DNA from: Streptomyces durmitorensis
Lineage (GTDB): Bacteria > Actinomycetota > Actinomycetes > Streptomycetales > Streptomycetaceae
Direction of reading: 5' to 3'
DNA length: 64,000 nt
NCBI RefSeq assembly: GCF_023498005.1
Contig: NZ_CP097289.1
Span: 8,990,001 to 9,054,000 of the forward strand
Part shown: positions 34,654-43,079 of the stretch, piece after piece
How positions within the stretch are numbered: the stretch's first letter is position 1
How the letters are laid out: each line of letters opens with the position of its first letter
Position numbers and translations under genes: made by a program
The notes under the pieces: generated by a model
The model's database searches: none
Seen by the model: only the letters and a program-made list of their open reading frames with translations
What the model was told of the DNA's origin: nothing

Positions 34654-35037
34654 TCAGGTCCGTGTCGCGGGGGAGATCCTGCTTTGCACACGGAACCGCC
34701 CGACGGTCGTTTCCGTTGTCAGGCAGAGGCTCACTGCGACGGGCCCGGCGAAGGTGTATCCCTGTTCGGCAGCGTGCCGGTGCACTTCGTGGGCCAGGTA
34801 GTTGCCCAGTTCGACCCTTGCCGACGCGAGTTGCACGTGGCTTTGGCGCGGCAACTCCACGGTGAAGGTGTTGGGGGCCACTGTGCGGCCCCGCTCCAGG
34901 ATGAGGGCCCGCTCGTCGCATTCCCGGCAAAGTATGGACACCACCGCTCCCCGTTGCCGCCGGGGTGGCCGAACGCTGCCCCACAGGGAGGCCATCCACC
35001 GTTCCATCGCGCGCTCAAGAGCGAGAAGAAGTCTCAT
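34654..35037 (-). CDS. stand-alone FhaA N-terminal (DUF3662) protein
   Basis: A 127-residue protein resembling the N-terminal domain of the mycobacterial/Streptomyces phosphothreonine-signalling protein FhaA: LALERAMERWMASLWGSV, then AVVSILCRECDERAL, RTVAPNTFTVEL and EVHRHAAEQGYTFAGPVAV. FhaA normally continues into a linker and a C-terminal FHA domain; both are absent here, and no PknB or FtsW genes are nearby. ATG 35037 is chosen over 35079 from the GGCGGG upstream. It may be a free-standing paralogue or a truncated copy of a core gene. Confidence 0.6.
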   Translation of the reverse strand: MRLLLALERAMERWMASLWGSVRPPRRQRGAVVSILCRECDERALILERGRTVAPNTFTVELPRQSHVQLASARVELGNYLAHEVHRHAAEQGYTFAGPVAVSLCLTTETTVGRFRVQSRISPATRT

Positions 35038-35424
35038 CAGGCCCGCCTGCCCACCCGCCCCAGCCGGACACTCATCCATGAGGGTGTCCTATAAACGGCA
35101 CTCGTTCGGGAGGTATTCGCCCACCGTGCGTCTGACGGGGGAGGGCACGGGTTGCGACAACATCAAGCCTTGCGCAACAACACTGTGCGCCCGCTCCTTT
35201 CGCCGTTCGGCGAGTCCGAGGCGCCGCCCAGGGTGCAAGTGCCTCCTGAAGGAACGAACGCCGCCCTCCCCGCCCAGTCTCGGCGGCGGGACGCGGAGCA
35301 TCCGCCGCTGCTGGGTGGGAACGCTGCGTGCCGATGACGGGCGTGAGCCGCACCGTCGTGGTCACGTCGGGTTCGACGGCATATAGCCTTCCCGGTTGCC
35401 CCTTGGTTGCAGGTCTCTGCTGCG
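35038..35424. other. gap with no recognised gene
   Basis: About 390 bp. Open frames on the minus strand are arginine-rich and featureless. Nothing I can interpret apart from promoter space for the DUF3662 gene. Confidence 0.5.
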
Positions 35425-35763
35425 TCAGGGCGCGGTCAGCGGGTGCACTGATTCGGTGGCGTGGCGGTGTTCGGCGTTGATGCGTTGGGCTTCTTCGAGT
35501 TGGTCTTCGAGGATGACGATGCGGCAGGCGGCCTCGATGGGGGTGCCCTGGTCGACGAGTTGTCGGGCGCGGGCGGCGATGCGAAGTTGGTAGCGGGAGT
35601 AGCGGCGGTGGCCGCCCGCGGAGCGCAGTGGGGTGATCAGGCGGGCTTCGCCGATGGCGCGGAGGAAGCCTTGTGTGGTGCCGAGTATCTCGGCGGCCCG
35701 GCCCATCGTATAGGCGGGGTAGTCGTCGTCATCGAGACGGCCAAACGTGTCGTCTGCTGTCAT
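35425..35763 (-). CDS. MerR/BldC-like regulator (copy B)
   Basis: A 112-residue protein identical to the regulator at 14659 over residues 1-98 (helix-turn-helix MGRAAEILGTTQGFLRAI, wing GGHRRYSRYQL) but with a different C-terminal tail HRHATESVHPLTAP. The duplicated segment begins at 35470, inside this gene, so the tail is native to this site or recruited. ATG 35763 has GAGG; GTG 35769 is the alternative. Divergent from the kinase relic at 36490. Two almost identical regulators should bind the same sites. Confidence 0.82.
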   Translation of the reverse strand: MTADDTFGRLDDDDYPAYTMGRAAEILGTTQGFLRAIGEARLITPLRSAGGHRRYSRYQLRIAARARQLVDQGTPIEAACRIVILEDQLEEAQRINAEHRHATESVHPLTAP

Positions 35764-35789
35764 CTGCACCTCTTCGTGGAACGCGCGGA

Positions 35790-35822
35790 GGGGCCCGGGT
35801 GCCGTACTGGCACCCGGGCCCC
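35790..35822 (-). promoter_or_regulatory. GC-rich leader hairpin before the regulator (copy B)
   Basis: The same perfect 14-bp stem as at 14600-14632 with loop GTACT, located 26 nt upstream of ATG 35763 on the minus strand. Confidence 0.55.
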
Positions 35823-36250
35823 GAAGGAAACTGCTACACCATCTGCCGGCCCTAGTGCTGCGCCGGCTTTCTGTTTCCGCTGGCCCGACCTGGAAGTTGT
35901 CGGCGTTGCGGGGATCGCGGTTGCTTGACCGGAGACCACCTCACTGTCGATGTCCTGCGGTACCCGGGCTCTGCAGTTCCGCCCGGGCGATCCTGATGGC
36001 GCGAGGCTCCTCCGTTCTTCCCTCTTGAACGACTACTCACTTCTGTACTGCGGGTACTGCACCTACTTCTTCACTGCGAACTACTGGTGGCCTGCGACAG
36101 CGCCACTCTTCGGCAGCCAGCCCCGTCGCCTCTCCTGCATCTGCTCTGGCTTAGAACCCCACTGCCGAACCTCCCGGCGCGCGCGCCCGCAGCCGACGCC
36201 TTCACCGAGGTGCTGCTCACTTGCCTGCACTGCTGGGTACTGCGAACTGC

Positions 36251-36280
36251 ACTTGCTTGTACTGCACTTGCTTGTACTGC
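36251..36280 (-). repeat. 15-nt tandem repeat in CAG-rich spacer
   Basis: ACTTGCTTGTACTGC occurs twice in tandem (36251-36265, 36266-36280). It lies within an extra ~170 bp present in copy B but not in copy A, and reads as GCAGTACAAGCAAGT on the regulator strand. Confidence 0.8.
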
Positions 36281-36489
36281 GGTCCTGCTCACGGCGGCCC
36301 CTGATCACTGCGGGCCACCCGGTCCGGTCGTCAGCCCCGTCACCGTCCTGCAACCGCTCTGGCTTCGGAACTCCACCACCGCACCGTCCTGCGTACTGCA
36401 CCAGCGGGTACTACTGCCCGGCAGTTCATCCCTGCCGGGCCCTGCTGTCTTTCTGGCTACGAGAGAAACCATAACCACACCACCACCCA

Positions 36490-36998
36490 ATGTCTACTCC
36501 CGCCGACACAGATTTCCGCGTGTTCGACAGTGAGGTAATCGACCTCGACGCCGACGGGGGCAGACGCGAAGACCGTCACCGCCGGAATAACGGGCCACAG
36601 GCCGGGGCACAAGCACCGGAGCGTCAACGTCGCACCCGTCCGCTGCACGACATCCGTCGCCGACACACGCGAGAGCGCCCGGGATTCCCTCGGGAGGCTC
36701 GTACCGGCGACGGCGGCCGAGGCCGCTGACACCGTGATCCTGGTCGTCTCGCAACTCGTCACCAACGCGCTGCGCCACGGCGACGGCACCTGCACCCTGA
36801 ACCTGACCACACACCCGGACGCCATCGAGGTGGCCGTACGTGACCGCAGCCCGCACGCGCCACGCCTGCGCACCCCCGACCTGGACGGCGACACCGGAGG
36901 CTTCGGCTGGCCCATGGTCAACGACCTCGCCCACACCACCTCGGTGGCCCCGCCCGATGCCCGGCGGCAAGACCGTCAGCGCCCTCCTGGCCCGATAG
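36490..36998 (+). pseudogene. HATPase_c anti-sigma-type kinase relic (copy B)
   Basis: Begins MSTPADTDFRVFDSEVIDLD in one frame, continues in a second with ARESARDSLGRLVPA, ILVVSQLVTNALRHGDG (N box) and LDGDTGGFGWPMVNDLAHTT (G box), then shifts again before the normal end GGKTVSALLAR. The first frameshift is shared with copy A and therefore predates the duplication; the second is unique. It cannot give a full-length kinase without two frame changes. Confidence 0.72.
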
Positions 36999-37143
36999 TG
37001 CCAACGGGTCGGCGCCAATAGGCCACCGAAGCCGACGTACCGCGTAGAGGCGCTCAGGGTTGACGGCGTCACAGAGAGGGGCCGGGCGGGGAAATGAGCC
37101 GATTTGCAGACATCTAGCGCCTGCGATGGGACGATTGCGGTGT

Positions 37144-37176
37144 CCGGCCGCCGCCGCGCAGCGCGGCGGCGGCCGG
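37144..37176. terminator. 15-bp GC hairpin
   Basis: CCGGCCGCCGCCGCG and its exact complement flank a 3-nt loop (CAG). A second hairpin (GCGCGAGG... with CCTCGCGC) starts 4 nt later, so this is a double terminator-like structure downstream of copy B. Confidence 0.5.
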
Positions 37177-37571
37177 GAGCGCGAGGGACCGAGGCTCCCC
37201 CTCGATCGGTCCTCGCGCCAGGTGCCCTCCAGGCGGCGGTGGCGAGCTGCGGGAGCTGCCCCGCTGGCACACCGAGAGGGCGGGAGGCTGGAGTCGCGTT
37301 GTCGGCGATGCGGCTCCAGCCCGGCCTCGTCAGTCGGTCACGGCTCGGGGGCAGGGAGCCTGCGGTGTGGGCCAGAGCCCAACGTCACCTGGTCTGAGAG
37401 TAGAACGTTAGCCAGGTATCCGGAAGCGGGCCCCGGTCGCCGCGCGGCCCGGAGGGCCGCCACCGGGCGCCGGATGGCCGCGCGGCGGGACGAAGCGGCG
37501 ACCGCGCCACCCAGGCGATATCGAAGCCGCGACGTCCACCACCCGCGGGCAGGCTTCATCCCACTTACTCG

Positions 37572-37605
37572 CAGAGTCCGGGCACGGCGCCGTGCCCGGA
37601 CTCTG
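37572..37605. terminator. 34-bp perfect palindrome
   Basis: Two 17-bp arms (CAGAGTCCGGGCACGGC and complement) without a loop. It could terminate transcription from either side; no intact gene ends beside it. Confidence 0.5.
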
Positions 37606-37689
37606 TCAGTAACTCCTGAAACGCGAATCTTCGCGCCATCAGCCATCATTGCCCGTCAGGGACGCGTGGCCTCTATTGCCCTCCGTCCA

Positions 37690-37925
37690 GGGCCACTTGC
37701 GGCCCAGTCATGAGATATCCGTGCAGCGCGCTGGCGGTGGTGTCCACGAACTCTTCCGGGATGGCGGCGGCGTCGACCAGGGGGCTTGGGCGTGCTTGCG
37801 AGTTCGCGGTTCTCGGGTTCGCCTGTCCATTCGTGGGTGACGAAAACCGGGCCTGCCCTCAGCTGGCTGAACAGGTCCCCTTGGCCTCCCACCCGAAACC
37901 GGCGCAAGCGGAGCGTGATGTTCTG
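37690..37925 (-). pseudogene. NUDIX-hydrolase-like C-terminal relic
   Basis: One minus frame reads SQLRAGPVFVTHEWTGEPEN with RE after it, the typical strand before the end of NUDIX hydrolases, and after a frame change VDAAAIPEEFVDTTASALHGYL. The Nudix box GX5EX7REUXEEXGU is not present. A decayed tail of a NUDIX gene is a tentative reading. Confidence 0.3.
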
Positions 37926-38989
37926 CCTGGCCCTGGGCAGGTGGCCAGACAGTGACCATACTGAGCCCTTCCTGGTCGCTGCCGCGGAGCATTACCGCGT
38001 CCCCGCGCTCGTTCGGGAGGGGGGCGCCTTGCGGGATGCACCGAGGGGGAAGCCGTCCCGCAAGGCGCCCGCGACCTGCGCCCGAGGCGGAGGGAGCTCA
38101 GCCTCCGGCCACGGCCGTCGCCCACACCGCGACGACGACGGAGCCCGAAGCGAAGGCCAGCGTTGCGGCCCGCGCCATCCACCACTTGCGCGACACAGCC
38201 CCTTGGTGGCGCCGATGGTCGACCTCTTCGCTGCTGCAGAAGCGCCGCAGAGCACATGCTGGGCTGCCCTTTTCCTGTTCCGGCCGACACCGCTCACAAC
38301 GCAACCGAGCAGGAGAGTCGACCATTAGCCAGTACGCATCCAGCAGTGCGGCCGGAACAGCAGGGACCAAGGCGCCGTCACCCTTCTCGCCCTGTCCCAT
38401 GCCCGGGAAAACGAACCCCGCACGGCGGAGAAACGGTTCACGTCCACCTCTCGCACCAGAGCCACCTTCAGCGGTGAGGCAGTACGCGAGGCTTGAGCGG
38501 AACCAAAGAATCTTTACCACTTGGGAGCAGCCAACCGGGCGTTGTCCAGGCCAGGCCGACGAGACCCCTACCAAACCCGTTCGTCTCGCCACCGCCCTGG
38601 CCCGCTTCACCCCTGGCGCCCGCACCAAAATTGGCAGAGTCACGTCAACGCTCCAGGCCCTTTACATCACCAGCGTCACGCGTATCAACGCCGGACAGAT
38701 CGTCAAGTGCCCAGCCGGTGAGAAGCACTGGCGGCACCGACACCACGCTCATGGCGCACATCGCCATGGTCGTAGGCGACGCCGACGGCACCACACTCGG
38801 CTGGAGCCCGTTACCGATGAGCAGTACGCCAATGCCTTGAAGCAGGCATCCTGACCGCCGGGTGAGCGAGGGCTGGTCGCGCACAGCACGTCCTCCCAGA
38901 GTTGGGGGGGCAGTACCCACATCTCCACAGGGATCGGTTCCTGCCCGCGAATCCGGATCGCCTCCTGCCGAGGCGCGACCAAGGCCGAG
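37926..38989. other. gap without a convincing gene
   Basis: A minus frame ending at 38098 has RCERCRPEQEKG and a C-terminal hydrophobic segment (ATLAFASGSVVVAVWATAVA) like a membrane anchor, but no ribosome site or family could be assigned. Plus frames here are shadows. The stretch is consistent with decayed DNA. Confidence 0.35.
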
Positions 38990-38999
38990 AACGCCAGTC

Positions 39000-39381
39000 G
39001 CGCGCCGTCACCAAGTCCGTCCCCTGAGCGCCAGCAGGAGGTATTGGGGATCGTTGCACGCGAGAGTTCCGATCGCTTACGCAGCGTCGTACGGCGCGAC
39101 GGTGCGAAGATGCTCGACCACATCGGCGTTCCAGAATCGGACGCCGGGCACGCCAGTGAACTGCTGGACTGCTCGTTGATGCTGGGCGGGCGACAGCTCA
39201 ACGGCGTCGACGAGGGCCCGTGGTCGCGTGCCAGGTGAACGGCCTGGTGCCCAGGTCCTGATCCGACCGCGAGTATCCGCCTTCCGTTGAGCGGCCCGAG
39301 GGCTTCGGCTCCTGGTCCAACGCCTTCCCACCACTTCATGTGTTCAGGGACAGGCGGCAGGTATCCGCGGTCCACCTGCAT
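39000..39381 (-). pseudogene. SAM-dependent methyltransferase relic
   Basis: Reads MQVDRGYLPPVPEHMKWWEG, then NGRRILAVGSGPGHQAVHLARD (motif I, normally VLDLGCGTG), then in another frame DAVELSPAQHQRAVQQF (motif II) and FWNADVVEHLRTVAPYDAA, then decays. At least two frame changes and no C-terminal half. A dead class I methyltransferase. Confidence 0.6.
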
Positions 39382-39386
39382 TTGCC

Positions 39387-39597
39387 CGTACTGGACGGCC
39401 CTGTCTATGACGAGGATGCGGTCGGCGAGGCGGGTGTTCTCCAACTGGTGCGTGACCACCATCGTGATGGCGTCCATCTGCGAAGTCGGCTCATCCAGGA
39501 TGAGCAGCTCAGGGCGCCTGTAGATCGCGCGGGAGCATGCCAGGCGCTGCCACTGGCCCCGAGGTACGACATGGCACAGGTAGGAAAGCCGTCTCAA
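39387..39597 (-). pseudogene. ABC-transporter ATPase relic
   Basis: Contains GQWQRLACSRAIYRRPELLI with LDEPTS (ABC signature region and Walker B) directly joined to ITMVVTHQLENTRLADRILV (H-loop region), so about 15 residues after the D-loop are missing, and the Walker A half is absent. It fuses in frame to the methyltransferase relic. Likely remnant of a peptide or antibiotic export cassette. Confidence 0.6.
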
Positions 39598-39706
39598 GGC
39601 GTCCAGTCAGTCCGATGCCAACACCTATGCCCGATTCGGGACCGTTGATTGGTCCCAGTTGTGCTCAGGGCCGGCATCGGCATCGAATGACCGTGGGTCG
39701 AGGGGA

Positions 39707-40070
39707 TTACCCCACCCAGGCGAGGACCGTACGCGCGAACTCCTCGGGCACCTGTTCCGGCGCCGCCACATGACCGCTGGACAGCACTCTGGTCTCGCAG
39801 CCGAGCGCGGCCGCGAACTTCGCCAGGGAGGGGAGCGAGAAGTGGTCGTCCGGTGCGCAGACGGCGAGGGTGCGCGCGGTGATGTGCGGCAGGCGGGGTT
39901 CCATGGCGTAGCGGCGCAGTGACTCGTGGCCCTCCTCGACCCGGTCGAGGACGGTCAGCGCGTCGATGACGTATCGGGTCAGGGCCGCTTCCTCGCCGGG
40001 CTGGTAGAAGCCGCGCCGTCTGTCCCACAGCTCGCGCAGGTGCGAGCCGTCGGGATCTTTGACCGAAGTG
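39707..40070 (-). pseudogene. alpha/beta-hydrolase C-terminal fragment
   Basis: Open minus frame from about 40070: DPDGSHLRELWDRRRGFYQP, TRYVIDALTVLDRVEEGHES, then the acid/His part LAVCAPDDHFSLPSLAKF and SSGHVAAPEQVPEEFA to the stop at 39707. The nucleophile half (GxSxG) is absent and the upstream sequence changes abruptly, so it is a truncated gene. Catalytic Asp and His of the triad are still visible. Confidence 0.6.
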
Positions 40071-40169
40071 TCCAGTCACAGGCTTGTCGACTGTCGTTGC
40101 CGGACGGTGTCCGCTGCCACCGAGCCACAGGGCGTGTCCCAGAGGGGCCTTGCCGACGATCAGGCGCCA

Positions 40170-40589
40170 TCACAGTTCAGACCGCCCAGGCCAGTGCCGG
40201 CTACTCAGCGGGTACATGGGGCCGCCACCGCGCTTGCCTATCCGGGCCTTCTCGTCGGGCGGTATCGCGTGGCGGAGTGAGCTCTGGACGCCGATTCCCG
40301 CGCAGAGGGCGCCGTGCGCCCTCACGTCGAGAGCTGCGAGGTCTGTGCGCAGCAAGGACATGTGCTCGACCTCGGTGAACCGCCGGCGCGAGTTGGTCGG
40401 GATGTCCTTCCTCTGTCCCAGCGGATCGAACTGGCGGAAGAGGATGACCGCCTTCGGGTGACGGATCCCGGCACAGACCTCGATCAGCTGGCCAATGTTC
40501 TCCCGGCTCAGCCAGGTGACATCGATCGGAAGGGAGACCAGCGTGTCGGCTCGCTCGATCGGGGCAGGCGTCACCCGGGTGCAGCGCAA
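40170..40589 (-). CDS. unrecognised frame, possibly ParA-like remnant
   Basis: A 139-residue frame with protein-like composition: ERADTLVSLPIDVTWLSREN, IGQLIEVCAGIRHPKAVILF, RQFDP. The pattern of a hydrophobic strand, helix, strand and N/Q-x-D/F-P faintly recalls the late part of ParA-type ATPases, but no Walker motif is present. No ribosome site. It may be a relic or a chance frame. Confidence 0.2.
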   Translation of the reverse strand: MRCTRVTPAPIERADTLVSLPIDVTWLSRENIGQLIEVCAGIRHPKAVILFRQFDPLGQRKDIPTNSRRRFTEVEHMSLLRTDLAALDVRAHGALCAGIGVQSSLRHAIPPDEKARIGKRGGGPMYPLSSRHWPGRSEL

Positions 40590-40827
40590 GCAATACGCGG
40601 CCTATCAGCGACTGCGGAACTTCGCCTGCGTGCTCGCGCCTCAGTAGACCAAGCTGCTCGTCCATCTCAAGGCGGACCCGAAGGCGGTCGACCTTGCTGC
40701 GGGCTTCACCCGGGATGTGGCGGGGCTCGGGCACCACGGCATCGGTGACCTGGAGCTGCAGTTGCGTACGGAGCGGGACCTGGAGCGTGCTCAGGACCTG
40801 TTCCGCCTCAGCTGGGCCTCGGCCTAG
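40570..40827 (+). pseudogene. DUF5655 C-terminal relic
   Basis: Plus reading: QRKQYAAYQRLRNFACVLAP, in-frame TAG at 40645-40647, then TKLLVHLKADPKAVDLAAGF, TRDVAGLGHHGIGDLELQLR and the end ERAQDLFRLS. This is the DUF5655 module (found at the C-terminus of putative transport/restriction-associated proteins). The stop codon and missing N-terminal part show decay. Confidence 0.55.
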
Positions 40828-41094
40828 CAGGCCGAGTGCCGGCGCGGTCGGAGTGTGCAGTTGTGGGCTGGTGTCGTGGTGCTGCCTTTCGACGTGGTGG
40901 TCAGGGAGTGGCGGTGGAGCTACCGGCACCTGCGGCGTTCGCCGTGCACGTCACCCGGTGACGTGCACGAGTCCTGTGCTCCTTGCCGGCGGGCTCCTTC
41001 AGCTGCGCGTGCCTTCTCGCGCCGTCAGGCGGCTGGTGTGCTGCCGGATGGCCGCGAGCGCATCTGCCGCCTGACCGGCCCCAGCGGCCCGGCG

Positions 41095-42405
41095 TCAGCC
41101 GAGTACTGTGCCCGTGGATGCGGTCGGCCGGCGTCGGCGTGAGAACGCACCGAGGTCGATGGTCTGGCCAGTGTGTTCGCAGGTGTGCGTGAGCGCACTG
41201 CGGTCGTGGTCGTGCCCGCCTTCGACACCATGAATCAGGGTGGTCATGAGGCGGCCCACCAGCGGGGCGTTCTTGAACTGATTGCCGCTGGTGCCGATGG
41301 CCACGTAGAAGCCGGCAAGTTCGGTTCGGTCGTATACGGGGGTCCAGTCGTCGGTCACGTCGTATACGCCTGCCACACCCCGGGGCTTGTTGGGAACGCG
41401 CAGGCCGGGCAGTCGGCGAGCCGCCCGCGTCACCTGCGTCCTGAACTGCGACACGGTCGGAAGGGGGCTTCCGTCGTCCGGATCGTCGAGCCATTCCAGC
41501 GGGTCGCACTCGGGTTCCGTGCCGCCGACGAGCAGGAACTCCCTGCCCTCGGGCCGTATATATGTGCCGAGGTCCATGTCAGCCAGCACCGGTGCCTGAC
41601 GGTCGCCGCCGACGTCGTGGTAGCCCGCGGGGGCCGCTACGTGGTGCACCCCCTGGCGAAGCGGCCGCAGACCGACGGTGAAGTCGCCGCCCACCTCGGC
41701 GAGCCGGTTCAGCTGTCCCGACCATGGGCCGGCCGCGTTGACGACCACCCCGGCGGACAGTTCGGTTCCCTCATGGAGGCGCACCCCGCGCACGCGTCCC
41801 CCGCGCCGCATCACCGCGGTGACCTCGGTCTTCCAGCGGAAGGCGGCTCCGTGCCGCTGAGCGGCCGCAGCAAGGTTGCGTGCGGCGAGTTGCGGGTCGT
41901 CGACAAAGCCTCCGTCGGGTGTGTGGAGAGCACCGAGCCGAGCGGAAGCGTCGGCGAAGAACTGGTCGTCATCAACGGGGCGGGGCGGGAAATACCGGCC
42001 GGTGTCCACGGCGGGCAGCCGCTCGGACAGCTCTTGTGCATCCCATTTCTCGTACGGGACACCGACCTTGTCGAAGTGGCGCGTGAACATGCCGCAGGGT
42101 GCGAAGTCCACGTCCAGCAGGGTGACGCCGCAGCGGTTGAACGCTGCGAGGGGTTCACCGGCGGGTGCCTGGAGATGGTCGCGCCACGCCTCCCAGCAGT
42201 GACGGGACTCCCACGCAGCGTTGACGCCCGCGATCGTGGGATAGGTGAAGCGGACCACGGCGCTCGATGCGCTGGTGGAGCCGTTGCCTGCGCCGCCGAA
42301 CTTGTCGACCACGACCACTCGCAGGCCGCTCCTCGCGAGTTCGAGAGCGATGGAGGATCCGATCACCCCGGCCCCGACGACGACTACGTCTGTGCTCTCA
42401 GCCAT
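41095..42405 (-). CDS. FAD-dependent amine/hydroxy-acid oxidoreductase (DAO family)
   Basis: A 436-residue flavoprotein: VVVVGAGVIGSSIALELARSG at the start (GxGxxG), VVNAAGPWSGQL in the middle (FAD/substrate loop) and GFYVAIGTSGNQFKNAP near the end, the pattern of sarcosine/dimethylglycine/glycerol-3-phosphate-type DAO enzymes. ATG 42405 has GAAGGTGAG upstream; the GTG at 42417 overlaps the TetR gene region. It follows the TetR gene by 8 bp on the minus strand, and a divergent amidohydrolase-esterase-oxidase operon starts 675 bp away, so it probably belongs to the same catabolic unit. Substrate unknown. Confidence 0.85.
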   Translation of the reverse strand: MAESTDVVVVGAGVIGSSIALELARSGLRVVVVDKFGGAGNGSTSASSAVVRFTYPTIAGVNAAWESRHCWEAWRDHLQAPAGEPLAAFNRCGVTLLDVDFAPCGMFTRHFDKVGVPYEKWDAQELSERLPAVDTGRYFPPRPVDDDQFFADASARLGALHTPDGGFVDDPQLAARNLAAAAQRHGAAFRWKTEVTAVMRRGGRVRGVRLHEGTELSAGVVVNAAGPWSGQLNRLAEVGGDFTVGLRPLRQGVHHVAAPAGYHDVGGDRQAPVLADMDLGTYIRPEGREFLLVGGTEPECDPLEWLDDPDDGSPLPTVSQFRTQVTRAARRLPGLRVPNKPRGVAGVYDVTDDWTPVYDRTELAGFYVAIGTSGNQFKNAPLVGRLMTTLIHGVEGGHDHDRSALTHTCEHTGQTIDLGAFSRRRRPTASTGTVLG

Positions 42406-42413
42406 GTTCCAAC

Positions 42414-43028
42414 TCACCTTCTTCTTGCCGGACCAGGTTCCGGACGTGATCGTGGAGCGGGTCGGCCCTCGTTCATGCGCAAGATCAAGGTCACCGCGTC
42501 CTCCGGGCGGGTTCCGGGAGTGAGGAGTTCTTGCAGGAGGAGGCCGCGAATCGCGGCAGTGGTGACGGTGGCCACCTCCCGCGCTTCCTTCGCCTCGAGC
42601 CCTTCGCGTTCCGCGAGTGAGGACAGCATCACGGTCAGGTCGTCGATCGACTCCACGAACTCACGGAAGTCCTCGGGGGCGTACGCGGCCAGGCCGACGA
42701 CGTAGAAGAAGCCGCGGACACGCGACAGCTGCTCCGGCCGGGTGTAAGCACGCCAGATCGCCGCGACGAAATCGTCGAAGGTGCCCTCATTGGCGGCCTC
42801 CAGTAGTGCCTCGTTGTCACGGGATCGCTGGGCCGTGAGCATGGCGGCCAAGACGCCCGGGAGCGACCCGAAGTGGTAGCGCAGCAGGGCGTGGCTGGTC
42901 TCGATTCGGGCGGCGATCTCACGGAGTGACATCTCCGGCGGGGGCAGGGCCTCGCCGAAGGCGTCGAGAAGCCGTGCCAGGAGTCGTTCACGCGCGCTGC
43001 CGTTGCGTTGCGAGGTTGACAGGATCAC
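42414..43028 (-). CDS. TetR-family regulator
   Basis: A 204-residue protein with a TetR N-terminal helix-turn-helix: RERLLARLLDAFGEALPP, SLREIAARIETSHALLRYHF, with the usual G-S-x-x-x-x after it. The C-terminal half (about 75-190) is the helical ligand domain. It is translated before the FAD oxidoreductase and diverges from the amidohydrolase at 43080. The 51-bp divergent spacer holds TTTATCCATTGGAAAA, which is partly symmetric, a plausible operator. Confidence 0.88.
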   Translation of the reverse strand: MILSTSQRNGSARERLLARLLDAFGEALPPPEMSLREIAARIETSHALLRYHFGSLPGVLAAMLTAQRSRDNEALLEAANEGTFDDFVAAIWRAYTRPEQLSRVRGFFYVVGLAAYAPEDFREFVESIDDLTVMLSSLAEREGLEAKEAREVATVTTAAIRGLLLQELLTPGTRPEDAVTLILRMNEGRPAPRSRPEPGPARRR

Positions 43029-43079
43029 TCCCGCAGTTTATCCATTGGAAAAGACGGATGCAACGGTGGAGGATCGACG

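Larger units (their letters stand above)
35470..36998 (-). repeat. copy B of the ~1.4-kb inverted duplication
   Basis: Reverse-complement counterpart of 13571-14952, longer by about 150 bp because its CAG-rich spacer is expanded and its kinase domain keeps the segment WPMVNDLAHTTSV that copy A lost. The two copies bracket about 20.5 kb. Confidence 0.9.
37022..37689. other. gap with two large palindromes
   Basis: No gene seen; both strands are low-complexity Arg/Ala frames. The stretch is notable only for the palindromes at 37144-37176 and 37572-37605 and a second imperfect hairpin at about 37180-37217. Confidence 0.5.

Noticed and set aside
35072..35365. 97-codon minus frame
   Set aside because: Arginine-rich, no motif, no ribosome site; gap DNA.
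36251..36280. CRISPR-like spaced repeats
   Set aside because: The repeat is a direct 15-nt tandem without spacers and no cas genes are present.
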